This document shows, one piece after another, positions 53,576 to 62,739 of a stretch of DNA of 64,000 nt. How positions within the stretch are numbered: the first letter of the stretch is position 1; each line of letters starts with the position of its first letter. Both the position numbers and the translations under genes were made by a program. This DNA is from Hyphomicrobium sp. MC1 (GTDB lineage Bacteria > Pseudomonadota > Alphaproteobacteria > Rhizobiales > Hyphomicrobiaceae). The notes below the pieces were generated by a model, which ran no database searches, was not told the DNA's origin, and saw only the letters and a list, made by a program, of their open reading frames with translations. The stretch is taken from positions 3,224,001 to 3,288,000 of the forward strand of contig NC_015717.1 of NCBI RefSeq assembly GCF_000253295.1, read 5' to 3'.

Positions 53576-55099
53576 CCGTTTGATGCCAAGCCGCTGGGCC
53601 ATCGCGTCAATGGTGGCGTCCCGCCCCGTCATTAGCGCCTCGCGGGTTGCATGCGCGTCGCGCAGCAAAGCAAGCAGCTGCCCGTTGGGCTTTTCGGCGA
53701 CGACGCCGCCGACCACCAAGCGGATACCCTTCCCTGCACGGTGCAGCCTCGCACCGATGTGCAGTTCGAATGTTTCGGGCCCCGTGATCGTTGGCAGACT
53801 GAAAGTGTCACCCAGAAGGGCAGATGCAATCTCATCTCTCTTCAGTGACACGATGATCTTTTCATCGTGGACCTCGACAGTCCCAATCAAGGATCGGACG
53901 AGCTCCCGAACCCTGATCGGCGGCAGTGTCGCCCACTCTTCGGTGAGTTGCATCGCCTTCGCAAACACCGACCGAAGACTCGAGGCATCAAGCTCGAAGC
54001 ATGACAAGGCTTCTCCAACACCGGGCTCCGAGGCAAAGAATGCACGAAGGCGATCAAGGACCAAAGCCTCAACGTCGCCCGCCGGAATGCGCCAGCCCTT
54101 GATGTGATCCGAACGCCCGCCCGTAATCAGTGCTGTTGAGACATAGTATCGATAGCGGCGCCCCTTCTTGACGGCATGCGTCGGTGTCATGCGCCCACCG
54201 CTGCCGTCCGCGATCAGCCCGGCCAACAGGCTCGGCTCCTCCGCAGTCGCGCCGAGCGCCCGGGCTTGCCGGTTACCAGACAGCTTCTCTTGGACGACTT
54301 CCCAGAGCTGAGCGTCGATGATCGCCTCGTGCTGTCCGGGATAGATGTTGCCCTGGTGTGCGATCTCGCCGCGATAGAGATGGTTCTGCAGAAGCGTATA
54401 GAGAGCACCCCGTGAGAATCGGTTTCCACCCGCCAAAACACCACCGGCACCTTCGCGGCGCTTGCTGACGACACCAAGCCAATCAAGTTCGTGTCCGAGC
54501 GCCCTGACCGATCCGAGCTCCGCATAACGCCGGAAGATCATGCGGACGGTTTCGGCTTCAACCTCGTTCGCGATCAGCTTGCGATCCTTGACGTCGTATC
54601 CCAGCGGAACATTGCCGCCCATCCACATGCCCTTGGCCTTGGATGCCGCAATCTTGTCGCGAATGCGCTCGCCGGCGATCTCACGCTCGAACTGCGCGAA
54701 TGACAGAAGCATATTGAGCGTGAGCCGGCCCATGGACGTCGTGGTGTTGAACTGCTGCGTCACCGAGACGAACGAGGCGCCGTGCGCGTCGAACACATCG
54801 ACGATCTTGGCAAAATCAGCGAGTGACCGCGTCAGCCGGTCGACCTTGTAGACAACGACGATCTGGACCTTCCCGGCTTGGATGTCGCTCAGCAGCCGTC
54901 GGAGTGCCGGCCGGTCCATCGTGCCGCCTGAAAGGCCTCCATCGTCGTAGAGATCGGGAAGGCATGCCCAGCCAGCATGCTTCTGGCTCAGGATGAATGC
55001 AGCGCACGCCTCTCGCTGTGCGTCGAGCGAGTTGAACTCCTTTTCAAGGCCCTCATCGGAGGACTTGCGGGTGTAGATGGCGCAGCTCAGGCGTTTCAT
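53402..55099 (-). CDS. Large serine recombinase
   Basis: This protein has 565 residues from ATG 55099, which overlaps the DUF2924 stop by 4 nt; the frame is open further upstream but that part is the DUF2924 region. The resolvase domain has catalytic Ser 13 or 14 in IYTRKSSDEG, QIVVVYKVDRLTRSLADF and LTLNMLLSFAQFERE. A recombinase domain follows (VPLGYDVKD to LYTLLQNHLYRGEI), then a zinc-ribbon-like region without a clear cysteine set. It probably integrates and excises the 45.75-56.05 kb element. Confidence 0.9.
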   Translation of the reverse strand: MKRLSCAIYTRKSSDEGLEKEFNSLDAQREACAAFILSQKHAGWACLPDLYDDGGLSGGTMDRPALRRLLSDIQAGKVQIVVVYKVDRLTRSLADFAKIVDVFDAHGASFVSVTQQFNTTTSMGRLTLNMLLSFAQFEREIAGERIRDKIAASKAKGMWMGGNVPLGYDVKDRKLIANEVEAETVRMIFRRYAELGSVRALGHELDWLGVVSKRREGAGGVLAGGNRFSRGALYTLLQNHLYRGEIAHQGNIYPGQHEAIIDAQLWEVVQEKLSGNRQARALGATAEEPSLLAGLIADGSGGRMTPTHAVKKGRRYRYYVSTALITGGRSDHIKGWRIPAGDVEALVLDRLRAFFASEPGVGEALSCFELDASSLRSVFAKAMQLTEEWATLPPIRVRELVRSLIGTVEVHDEKIIVSLKRDEIASALLGDTFSLPTITGPETFELHIGARLHRAGKGIRLVVGGVVAEKPNGQLLALLRDAHATREALMTGRDATIDAMAQRLGIKRDYLSAHLRLTYLAPDIVRVFMSGRYPPELAPTRLLSLCKDLPHDWQLQRAALGFETQ

Positions 55100-55539
55100 T
55101 TGGAGCGCCCGTCCAGACCGAAGAAGCGCGGGCCGGACCAGTGCGCGCCGGTGATTTCCCGTGCGATGACCGAGAGCGACCTGTAGCGCTTGCCACGCCA
55201 CTCGACGCCATCGGCATGGACAAGAACGGTATGTGTCTGCCCATTCCACTCGCGAACAAGCCGGGTGCCCAGCTTTACGACGGCCGGGGCTGCCTTGCGG
55301 GCAGCGCCATGGGGTGCCTCCGGCGTCGCGCCACTTAACCTGCGAAGGACAGATTTGGAGAGGCCGCCGAACGCCCTCTCCTGAATTTTGTAGGTGATGC
55401 CGCGAAGCAGGAGATCGCGGGACAGACTCTTCGGCGGCTGCATTCCATGCAGCCGCCGCCATTCGCTACGCAGTTCGAAGTTGGTGAGGCCTTCGAGCCG
55501 CGACAGCTCGGCCCCGATGCCGAGTGAGGTGTTCTTCAC
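55096..55539 (-). CDS. DUF2924 protein
   Basis: This protein has 147 residues from a GTG at 55539, or 164 from 55590. The core NFELRSEWRRLHGMQPPKSL and the C-terminal LVREWNGQTHTVLVHADGVEW-type segment define DUF2924. The gene is almost always upstream of this type of serine recombinase and is coupled to it here. It is likely an accessory factor of recombination; the mechanism is unknown. Confidence 0.85.
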   Translation of the reverse strand: MKNTSLGIGAELSRLEGLTNFELRSEWRRLHGMQPPKSLSRDLLLRGITYKIQERAFGGLSKSVLRRLSGATPEAPHGAARKAAPAVVKLGTRLVREWNGQTHTVLVHADGVEWRGKRYRSLSVIAREITGAHWSGPRFFGLDGRSK

Positions 55540-55540
55540 G

Positions 55541-55897
55541 TCAGCGACCGCGTTTCGTTTCGATGCGATAGCGGCGAAGCTCGCCCTCAAGCTTCTTCGA
55601 CGTCAGCGTGAAGCCGAGCTTCCTTTTAACCGTACCGGCGAGGAAGCCACGGACGCTGTGTTGCTGCCAATCCGTCGCTTCCATCATTTCCGGAATAGTC
55701 GCGCCTTCGCGTCGCGTAAGAAGCGTAAGTACGCGATCATGCTTTGTGACGCGCTCCGTGAGCGAGCCGTCGCCGACAGTGGCTTTACTTGCGGTCGGTG
55801 CTTCTGATGGCTGCTTGGCTGCCAGCCTTGTTTTTGCGGCTTTGTTCCGCGATCCGCGTTTTGTCAGAGTGGATGCGATGGTTTCAACTGACGTCAT
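55541..55897 (-). CDS. DUF3489 protein
   Basis: This 118-residue basic protein carries the DUF3489 core RVLTLLTRREGATIPEMMEA followed by TDWQQHSVRGFLAGTVKRKLG, which looks like a winged helix. A Lys/Arg/Ala-rich N-terminal tail is present. It is the first gene of the DUF3489, DUF2924 and recombinase operon. DNA binding is likely from the fold. Confidence 0.87.
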   Translation of the reverse strand: MTSVETIASTLTKRGSRNKAAKTRLAAKQPSEAPTASKATVGDGSLTERVTKHDRVLTLLTRREGATIPEMMEATDWQQHSVRGFLAGTVKRKLGFTLTSKKLEGELRRYRIETKRGR

Positions 55898-56020
55898 GTT
55901 TGGCTCCTGGATTTAAGGACGCGCCCCAATCGGCGCTTCCACCACCCAAAGCCCCGCGTTCCGCGAGGCGAGCCCTCAAAAACTCGGCGACCGTTAACAT
56001 CGGCGCTAGTCACACCCACC

Positions 56021-56048
56021 AATGCGTCCTTTGCGGCAGAAGTCGAGG
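56021..56048 (+). repeat. Right copy of 28-bp direct repeat, candidate attachment site
   Basis: It matches 45752-45779 at 27 of 28 positions in the same orientation. It lies 124 bp outside the first gene of the recombinase operon, a usual place for an attachment site. Confidence 0.55.
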
Positions 56049-56162
56049 CCTGTTGTCGCTGCAAATGCGCGAATTCGGACCTCAGTTATGTCGGCTCTGA
56101 ACAATCCGCTCTTGGCTGCGCATCCGGTCCATTCTCCATGCCTCCGAAGTGGAGTATCGAGT

Positions 56163-59100
56163 CTACGCTTGGACTTCGGTCGTCGCCAACTTCGCGGCGG
56201 AAGCACGCGCAAAAGTGCGTTTGGCATTTACCTGCTCAGCCAGCTCCTGGTCGAGAGAGACCTCAAGCGCCACTTGCTCAACATTGGCATCCGTATAGGT
56301 CACCCAGTGAACAACGGCTAGATTGATGAGCGAGAGCTGCTCACGGCTTGCCTGCGTCGGCATCAACATAAACTTGGATGCGTTGTAGTTGTTGTTATCG
56401 TCGAGCAAGTTCTCGACTGTCCGCTCAATCTCTTTGGCTCGGACCTCCACGTCCTTTGCATCTTTCGCGGGCATGCGCCCCTCCCGTAGGGCACGTGCTT
56501 CCGTCAGCAGAGTGTTCGCATGGGCGCGGATGCGCTCATCAAGCGTAAACACGATCCTGACTTTGTCGTTCTCTCCGGCCATTGTAATGAGCGCGCGAAC
56601 ATCCTCCAGGATTCTCTTGTCCATCGTCTTCTTAAGAGCATCCTGTAACGCTCCTCCACCCATAAAACGGATCGCTGCTTGCCCAACACCTAGCGGCACA
56701 TACATTTCGCGCGAAATCTGCGTGCCCTTCTCTAACAGGCCATCCACTCCCCGCGCCTCGGCGCGCCTCAGTTTGATATAGAGAGAGGTTTTAGCACCAA
56801 AGGCGATCACGTCCGTGCCTGGGGCTTCTGGCTCGGATATGTCTTGCCGTGCACTCTCGTTTAAATTCGCCCCATACTTTCCATTCAACAATGAGGCCGT
56901 CGCCGAAAGGCCTATCGCAAAATCTTTTTCGCGCTTGATGAGTATCCCGTTCGTATTTGCGAGATTGGCTGTGTAATTGCTGCCGCCTGCCGTGACCTCT
57001 GCAGACATGCGCACGCGCGCATGTACATATCGATCATACTCGCCGTCGACATGCTCGTGCCATTCGGTGTCTGACTGAAACGGGTCGAACGAGACGCGGC
57101 CGATGATGTTTGTGTCGAACCGGCCGCTGCTCTCGACGATCGGGGTGATCTCTTGCACTTGCGCCAGGTCCGTCGGCTCGATTGCTTTTTCGGTGAGTAT
57201 CGTTTCCATGACCGCCTTGAGATCCTCCAGCCCGGCTTCATCACCGGGGAAGCGGAGGGATACGCCGCTCAAACTCCAGCCCGATGCCGTGAACCCCGCC
57301 CTCACCATGAGGGTCAAGCCGACCTTGCCAAGCATCAAGGGCTCCACACGCGCCCTCGCTCCGAACCCACCTTTAAAGCCGTTTCGAACAAGCACCTCGT
57401 ATCCGTTGGGGGCGCGGGAGATCTTGAGCATGGACATAGCTCCTCCAGTGACGCGAACATCGCCGGTGATGCCCCCGCTGATTGGAAGTACGGGCGACCT
57501 CACTTCCACTGCATGGTTGGCTGTGAGTTCCACGCTTCCACCGACGGACAAGTGATCTAGATAATTTAGTAGCTTTACTTTCGTCTCTGTCTTCAAGCCG
57601 CCGCGCCGGTCCTTCCCCTGAAGCGCCTCGCCTTCAGTCTCCGCATTTCTCTTGATTGCGGCCTCGTAAGCGGGGGTTTTGGACGTGCTCTCGACCCAGA
57701 GGTTGAGTTCGTCCGGTCCGAAACTTTCAGACAGGATCGCGTTGATCTCCGGCCGAAACCGATTCACATCCACCCCAACATCGGCGAGCCATTGATTTAT
57801 CTGCGCCGCGTGATCCGCCGGACAGAAGGTCGCGATGGTAGCGCCTTCCTTCGCGTTAACCTCCGCAAATCTCGTCAGGATCGCCAGTCGGATCGTGTCG
57901 CGCAGCGCGATGCCGCCCTCCGTCAGCAAGTCCGTGCGATCGGCCGCAATTTCGTCCATTCCCAGCAGGATGCCGTTCGCCTCCAGTTCCAACGCCCTGC
58001 GCCGTTCAAGTGCGACCTCACGGATGAAACAGATCGATCTTGCGACTTGTTCGACCTGTTGATCCTTGACAAGCGCAATAAAGGCAGCCTCGTCGAGCAT
58101 GGGCCTGCCAATCTGCAGCCGAGGCAGCGACATTTCATTCCGATCGAAACCACGAAGCTGCTTGCGTATTTCTTGTAGCCGCGCCCGTTTCTTGGGAGGC
58201 AGATCCTCGAAACGGGTCGCCTCGCCAAGTAGCCCCTGTGCTTCAATGATCAGCTTGGATGGCGTCAAGCCGGCGGGGTGAGCGAGATCGAGCTGCTTCT
58301 TCTTGTTGAGATTGAAGGCTTTCAAAACCTCCTCGTTGTGTATCTGGTCAGCTTGAAGGCGGTTCTGCCGGGCCGCGATGTCCACCATCCTTCGTTCGAA
58401 CTCGGCGTAGCGCTGCAGGGAGGCATCCAGCGGTCCTGCCGGCTGATCGGCGCCGGGAAGCAAGCCGACAAGCTTTTCATGGAGAGCCGCAATCATCGTC
58501 TCACCTTCGAGCTTCTCCGTAGTTCCGGTAAGGTTTTGCGCAAGAATATCGCCAAACTTTTTCGCCCGATATTCGTTGGTTCCGGACTTCTCGAACGATC
58601 CCGTCAGCGCCTGATCGGTATGATACTCGCGCCCCCCAATACGATCGAAATGCTTGTTGATGCTGCTGACCACTTCGGCTGCCTGGGCCGCGCTGCTTAC
58701 GCCCTGCCTGGCCAATTGAATAATTGTACTCAGCGCCGTGCTAGATTCGGCATCTGTCAGCCCGAGCTTCTTCAATTCTTCTTTGCTCAGCCCACCAGTT
58801 TGCACAGCATCGAGATAAGATCGGCTTTTCTCGACGGCGGCATCCTGTTCTGTAAGCTTTTCTTCAGCTCTCTTTAAGTTCTGCGTCGCCCAATGCAATT
58901 CGGGGGAGCCTTTATCGTCACGCGGACCGTTCGCAGATCCGCTACCTTGATTGCGGTATCTATCAAGCTGCCCCCTGGCGAAATCGATCTCCAGCTGGGT
59001 ATCACCCAATGCAATCTGGAGGTCGTCCCGTCGACTATTCCAGTATGCTGTGGCGCGCTTTGCGGCTTCAGACCGGCCACCAGGAAGGGCACCTTGGTTT

Positions 59101-60854
59101 TGCTGGAGGGGCAGATGCTCTGGTTCGGACGCTTCACGCTGCCTCAGTTCCTGAGACGCTTTGGAAGCTTCCCGGTACCTTTCGGCGGCCAACTCTCCTT
59201 CCCCCAGCAAGGAGTCGCGCCGACGGACCAACGCGCGTACGTCATCGCGAAGACCTTTCAATACTGGCTCAGGGCGCTCCATGTCCTTGATCTGACTCTC
59301 TAGTGCTTGGATTCTGCCTTCTAGTTGAGTCATGTGATATTCTTCGCCAAGTCGGGACAGCTCCTTTAGCGTGGCTTTGCCATTCGCAAGGCTATGTTGG
59401 AGTTCGCCCAGCGCCTTTGCACGCGGCACTTCGACTTCATCAAGGCGAAGTCGCGCTTCGGTCAGCAGCCGATCGACCGCCGTGAGTAACCGGCGGCTTT
59501 CCTGACTTTCGCACGCATTGCGCTCTAACGATATCAGCGCGGCAATGATGACGCCGACTTCCTCCGCCTTGTTCCCTAGCTTTCTGCGCAGGGCAACGAC
59601 AAGACCTGCATCGACCCGCACGCCGCCAAGTCCATTCATGGTGAAAGGGATGTTTGCCCGTTGCAGAGCCACGCGAAGCTGCTGTCGAGCGCGCGCGAAC
59701 TCGGCATCCTGTTGAACAATCGTTTGAGCCGTCGTTGCTATCGACGCGCGATCCGCATCGCTCAACGCGGATACTGGCAGCTGCTTCTCGATTGTGCACG
59801 CGGCGGTTAAGACCCGCTCGATGGCTTGCTTGCGCACAGCCATGAGCACCCCGTCGAGCTGCGTCGAGAGCCCCATGAGACTATTAAGGGCGACGCCATC
59901 ATTTGGCGGCCGTACCGCATCAAGGATCGTTTCGGTAATAGCGGTCATCCCGGCTATTCCCGCAGCGCGCTGAGACCCGATAGGGGAATTCAGGAATTCC
60001 CCATTCCGCCCCATCCGTCCCATGATCTCAATCATGAGAAGCGTATCCTGTCCGCCGCCACCTGCCTGATTCAGAAGATCGTCCAAATCCCGAAGCGCCC
60101 TGCCTAGCCCGTCCATCTCGTTTGCCGTGGGAGCCCGGTCAGTATTCTTCAGATCTAGCACCAATCCGGGATAGCTGATGTGGAGCGCCCTAAGCAGCAG
60201 CTGCTGCCGGGCACCTGCCAGCTCCTCCACCAGTGCGGAACCACCGTGTTCTTGCTTCGCCGCCCGTTCCGTTTCTGCTTCCATCATACGAAGTTCGGCG
60301 ATGCCGTCACGAACCGCCTTCGTTACCTCCGCGCGGCGAAATACAGAATGCCGCATCGCGTCGTTGCTTTTTCTCCCAGGCGCTGGCGCCGCTCGTTCCT
60401 CATTGGACCATACAGCAAAATCCCCGCCAACTTTCTGCAGGATCGCATCCTTGCGTTCCCGTTGCGTCGCAGTCTGAGCAGATTGTTGAGCCATCTGCTC
60501 AGACTGCGACGAGCGTATTGGCGCCTCTTGCTGGTCAATCTGCGCAGCCACGTCCGCGGCCTGCAGCTCACCTTCAGGCTGTTGCGAGCCTTGGGGCGAC
60601 GTCACACGCTGAAAACGACTAAGGCTGAAGATGCCAGAATGGGCGCTGCGTATGTAGCGGATATCTGGTCCGCCCGTAAGGACCTGACTGCCAGGCTTCG
60701 TTGACCGAAAGGCATCCTTCAGGCGTTTGACCGTATCGCTTCCTTCCGATGTAAACTGCAGACCAAACTTAGATGATGGCGATACCGTTCGATGGCTCGA
60801 GATAAACGGCAGAAATATGGGAGAAACGAACCCGCCGGAAAAAGACGATTTCAT
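56163..60854 (-). CDS. Candidate type III secretion effector, 1,563 residues
   Basis: This very large protein has a Ser-rich N-terminus (MKSSFSGGFVSPIFLPFISS) suited to a type III signal. It has Gln/Glu-rich linkers (about 85-140), helical and coiled-coil regions (about 460-620 and 660-710), and a beta-rich region near 1100-1250 (VELTANHAVEVRSP, GITGDVRVTGGAMSM, RVSFDPFQSD). No enzymatic motif is evident. A CesT-type chaperone gene lies 127 nt upstream in the same direction, as for effector-chaperone pairs. The size and beta-rich C-terminal half loosely recall AvrE-family effectors, but I cannot confirm that. No secretion apparatus gene is in the window. Confidence 0.7.
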   Translation of the reverse strand: MKSSFSGGFVSPIFLPFISSHRTVSPSSKFGLQFTSEGSDTVKRLKDAFRSTKPGSQVLTGGPDIRYIRSAHSGIFSLSRFQRVTSPQGSQQPEGELQAADVAAQIDQQEAPIRSSQSEQMAQQSAQTATQRERKDAILQKVGGDFAVWSNEERAAPAPGRKSNDAMRHSVFRRAEVTKAVRDGIAELRMMEAETERAAKQEHGGSALVEELAGARQQLLLRALHISYPGLVLDLKNTDRAPTANEMDGLGRALRDLDDLLNQAGGGGQDTLLMIEIMGRMGRNGEFLNSPIGSQRAAGIAGMTAITETILDAVRPPNDGVALNSLMGLSTQLDGVLMAVRKQAIERVLTAACTIEKQLPVSALSDADRASIATTAQTIVQQDAEFARARQQLRVALQRANIPFTMNGLGGVRVDAGLVVALRRKLGNKAEEVGVIIAALISLERNACESQESRRLLTAVDRLLTEARLRLDEVEVPRAKALGELQHSLANGKATLKELSRLGEEYHMTQLEGRIQALESQIKDMERPEPVLKGLRDDVRALVRRRDSLLGEGELAAERYREASKASQELRQREASEPEHLPLQQNQGALPGGRSEAAKRATAYWNSRRDDLQIALGDTQLEIDFARGQLDRYRNQGSGSANGPRDDKGSPELHWATQNLKRAEEKLTEQDAAVEKSRSYLDAVQTGGLSKEELKKLGLTDAESSTALSTIIQLARQGVSSAAQAAEVVSSINKHFDRIGGREYHTDQALTGSFEKSGTNEYRAKKFGDILAQNLTGTTEKLEGETMIAALHEKLVGLLPGADQPAGPLDASLQRYAEFERRMVDIAARQNRLQADQIHNEEVLKAFNLNKKKQLDLAHPAGLTPSKLIIEAQGLLGEATRFEDLPPKKRARLQEIRKQLRGFDRNEMSLPRLQIGRPMLDEAAFIALVKDQQVEQVARSICFIREVALERRRALELEANGILLGMDEIAADRTDLLTEGGIALRDTIRLAILTRFAEVNAKEGATIATFCPADHAAQINQWLADVGVDVNRFRPEINAILSESFGPDELNLWVESTSKTPAYEAAIKRNAETEGEALQGKDRRGGLKTETKVKLLNYLDHLSVGGSVELTANHAVEVRSPVLPISGGITGDVRVTGGAMSMLKISRAPNGYEVLVRNGFKGGFGARARVEPLMLGKVGLTLMVRAGFTASGWSLSGVSLRFPGDEAGLEDLKAVMETILTEKAIEPTDLAQVQEITPIVESSGRFDTNIIGRVSFDPFQSDTEWHEHVDGEYDRYVHARVRMSAEVTAGGSNYTANLANTNGILIKREKDFAIGLSATASLLNGKYGANLNESARQDISEPEAPGTDVIAFGAKTSLYIKLRRAEARGVDGLLEKGTQISREMYVPLGVGQAAIRFMGGGALQDALKKTMDKRILEDVRALITMAGENDKVRIVFTLDERIRAHANTLLTEARALREGRMPAKDAKDVEVRAKEIERTVENLLDDNNNYNASKFMLMPTQASREQLSLINLAVVHWVTYTDANVEQVALEVSLDQELAEQVNAKRTFARASAAKLATTEVQA

Positions 60855-60981
60855 AGTGTGGCCTCAATATTTTCCACGTATCCCCTGCAGCGCCAGCGTC
60901 GTTATGCAATGAGTATTCGCCTAGTTCTGTCGCAATTCGCCATGACGGCCGTTGATGGAAAGGTCACAGAGTATCCCCTCA

Positions 60982-61449
60982 TTAGCCGCGGACGATGCTT
61001 GCGCCAGCGTTCTGGAGGCTAGAAAAATCACCAGGACTACTGGCCACAAATGGAGTGAGAGATAGTTCCTCTCTAAGTGTCTGCGAAAGATCAACGAGCC
61101 GACCGACCAGTTTAAGCACAGCCTCACCACCTACTCCTCTAATCGGCAGTGCGGCGTACAAGAGGATAATTCCCGTCTTAGAATCCAATGCTATCCAAAC
61201 ACCTGCAGGGAGGCGTCCGTAGTTCATCGCAAGGGCAGCCCTGAAACACGCATAATCCTCCGGCCGCGGCCTCAAGATCTCGCTGCAGAACGTTAGTTGC
61301 TCTTCGTCCGGCACAAACTCAATGATGATTTCAATTTCGCCCGAGAAGACAAGCCCGCAGCGCCCGCTATCGTCTAACGCGATGCGCTCGCCCAGCGCTT
61401 CAGATAGGTCGCCTAAAAGAGCATCAACCATATCAATTGTGGATTGCAT
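60982..61449 (-). CDS. CesT family type III secretion chaperone
   Basis: This 155-residue acidic protein has the SycE/CesT pattern: an N-terminal helix (MVDALLGDLSEALG), beta strands GRCGLVFSGEIEIIIEFVPD and LTFCSEIL, then AALAMNYGRLPAGVWIALDSKTG and a C-terminal helix LVGRLVDLSQTL. Class I chaperones dimerise and hold effectors secretion-competent in the cytoplasm. It precedes the large candidate effector and is probably co-transcribed with it. Confidence 0.8.
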   Translation of the reverse strand: MQSTIDMVDALLGDLSEALGERIALDDSGRCGLVFSGEIEIIIEFVPDEEQLTFCSEILRPRPEDYACFRAALAMNYGRLPAGVWIALDSKTGIILLYAALPIRGVGGEAVLKLVGRLVDLSQTLREELSLTPFVASSPGDFSSLQNAGASIVRG

Positions 61450-61893
61450 TTTCTTTTCCTTAACCGGATAGAATTCCGCCTACGGCTGCTTTTAGAGAGT
61501 CCTCATTACACAATTATATTATGGCGCAATAATATTACGCGCATAATGATATCGACTCATACCAATTTCCCATCTTGCTGCGCCCGGCGCAAAAAAATTG
61601 GCTTCTTTAAAGCGGAGGAGCAGCTGTGGCTTCCGGTGACCGCATGCCGCCCAATCAGTTTTGCGTAACAGCGCCATGCGACGAGGCAGCGCCGCGGTCA
61701 ATAGCTATTTCTGGTGATGCGTCGTGCGGCATTTTTTATTCGTCTACGTTGGAAAAATCCGATTTGCTTTAGCTAGCTCGACATTAGTACATAATTTAAG
61801 ATCAATGAGATTTTCTGAACTGAGGTTGACCGCGCCTGGAAGCTTGGAATCCGGCTCCCACGCATCTGAAGTCGTCGCAAGCGGTTTTGCTAT
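61450..61893. other. AT-rich upstream region of the chaperone gene
   Basis: This 444-bp gap is the most AT-rich in the right part of the window, especially 61495-61560 and 61730-61800. It contains the dyad at 61519-61548 and no convincing gene. I did not find a convincing match to a rhizobial tts box by eye. Confidence 0.4.
61519..61548. promoter_or_regulatory. Imperfect dyad upstream of the chaperone-effector genes
   Basis: ATTATGGCGC (61519-61528) and GCGCATAAT (61540-61548) are inverted with one base missing and an 11-nt AT-rich spacer. It is 70 nt before the chaperone start. A regulator site is possible. Confidence 0.35.
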
Positions 61894-62739
61894 TCAAGGG
61901 CGGCCCGGCAGGCGAAGAGCAAGCTGAGCATCTCGTTGTCGACGTGTTTCATTGCGATGCATGATGACACCTGCCAAAACGACGCCTAAGCCAACGGCGC
62001 ATATTATGAGCGTCGCCAGCGCGTTGATATCGGGCGTAACCCCAAGCTTCACCTTGCTCCAAATGAGAATTGGCAGCGTCACCGTGCCAGGCCCGGTCGT
62101 GAAACTCGTGATGACGACGTCGTCGAGCGAAAGCGTGAAGGCGAGAAGCCAACCTGAAAAAATTGACGGCGAGATAATCGGCAGCGTGACATCCTTTAAA
62201 ACCTGCCAAGGCCTTGAGCCCAGATCGAGAGCGGCTTCCTCCAGCTCGATGTCGAACGAGGATAGTCGAGATTGTACGATTGTTGCCACGTAGGTCATTG
62301 CGAACGTGATGTGCGCAATCGTTATTGTCGAGAACCCTCGGCTGCCAGGCCAACCGGTCCAGCTGGACAATAAAATAAATAACATCAGGAGCGATATGCC
62401 CGTAATGACGTCGGGCATGACCAGCGGCGCATTTACTAACCCCGAAAACACCGTACGCCCACGGAATCGCTTGAACCGAGCCAGCGCAATTCCCGCCATA
62501 GTGCCTAGAATCGTCGCGAAAGTTGCGCTGACGACCGCGATTTTCAGGGAAAGTAATGTCGCCTCGATGATCTGATGGTTGTTCCAGAGTTTAGCATACC
62601 ATTGAGTTGAAAATCCGCCCCATACTGTGACGAGGCGTGAGCGATTGAACGAAAACAAAATCATCGAAAGAATCGGGACGTAGAAAAACGCAAACCCGAA
62701 ACACAGGCAACTTATCAAAAATGTCGAGCGGCTGTTCAT
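61894..62739 (-). CDS. Spermidine/putrescine-type ABC permease, PotC/PotI-like
   Basis: This is a 281-residue inner-membrane permease with about six helices and an EAA loop LEEAALDLGSRPWQVLKDVTLP. FYVPILSMILFSFNRSR near the N-terminus is typical of PotC. It overlaps the upstream permease by 4 nt. It is the last gene of the operon. Confidence 0.9.
   Translation of the reverse strand: MNSRSTFLISCLCFGFAFFYVPILSMILFSFNRSRLVTVWGGFSTQWYAKLWNNHQIIEATLLSLKIAVVSATFATILGTMAGIALARFKRFRGRTVFSGLVNAPLVMPDVITGISLLMLFILLSSWTGWPGSRGFSTITIAHITFAMTYVATIVQSRLSSFDIELEEAALDLGSRPWQVLKDVTLPIISPSIFSGWLLAFTLSLDDVVITSFTTGPGTVTLPILIWSKVKLGVTPDINALATLIICAVGLGVVLAGVIMHRNETRRQRDAQLALRLPGRP

Noticed and set aside
55100..55462. 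N-terminal extension of the recombinase frame
   Set aside because: This stretch is the coding region of the DUF2924 gene in another frame; the resolvase domain begins exactly at ATG 55099.
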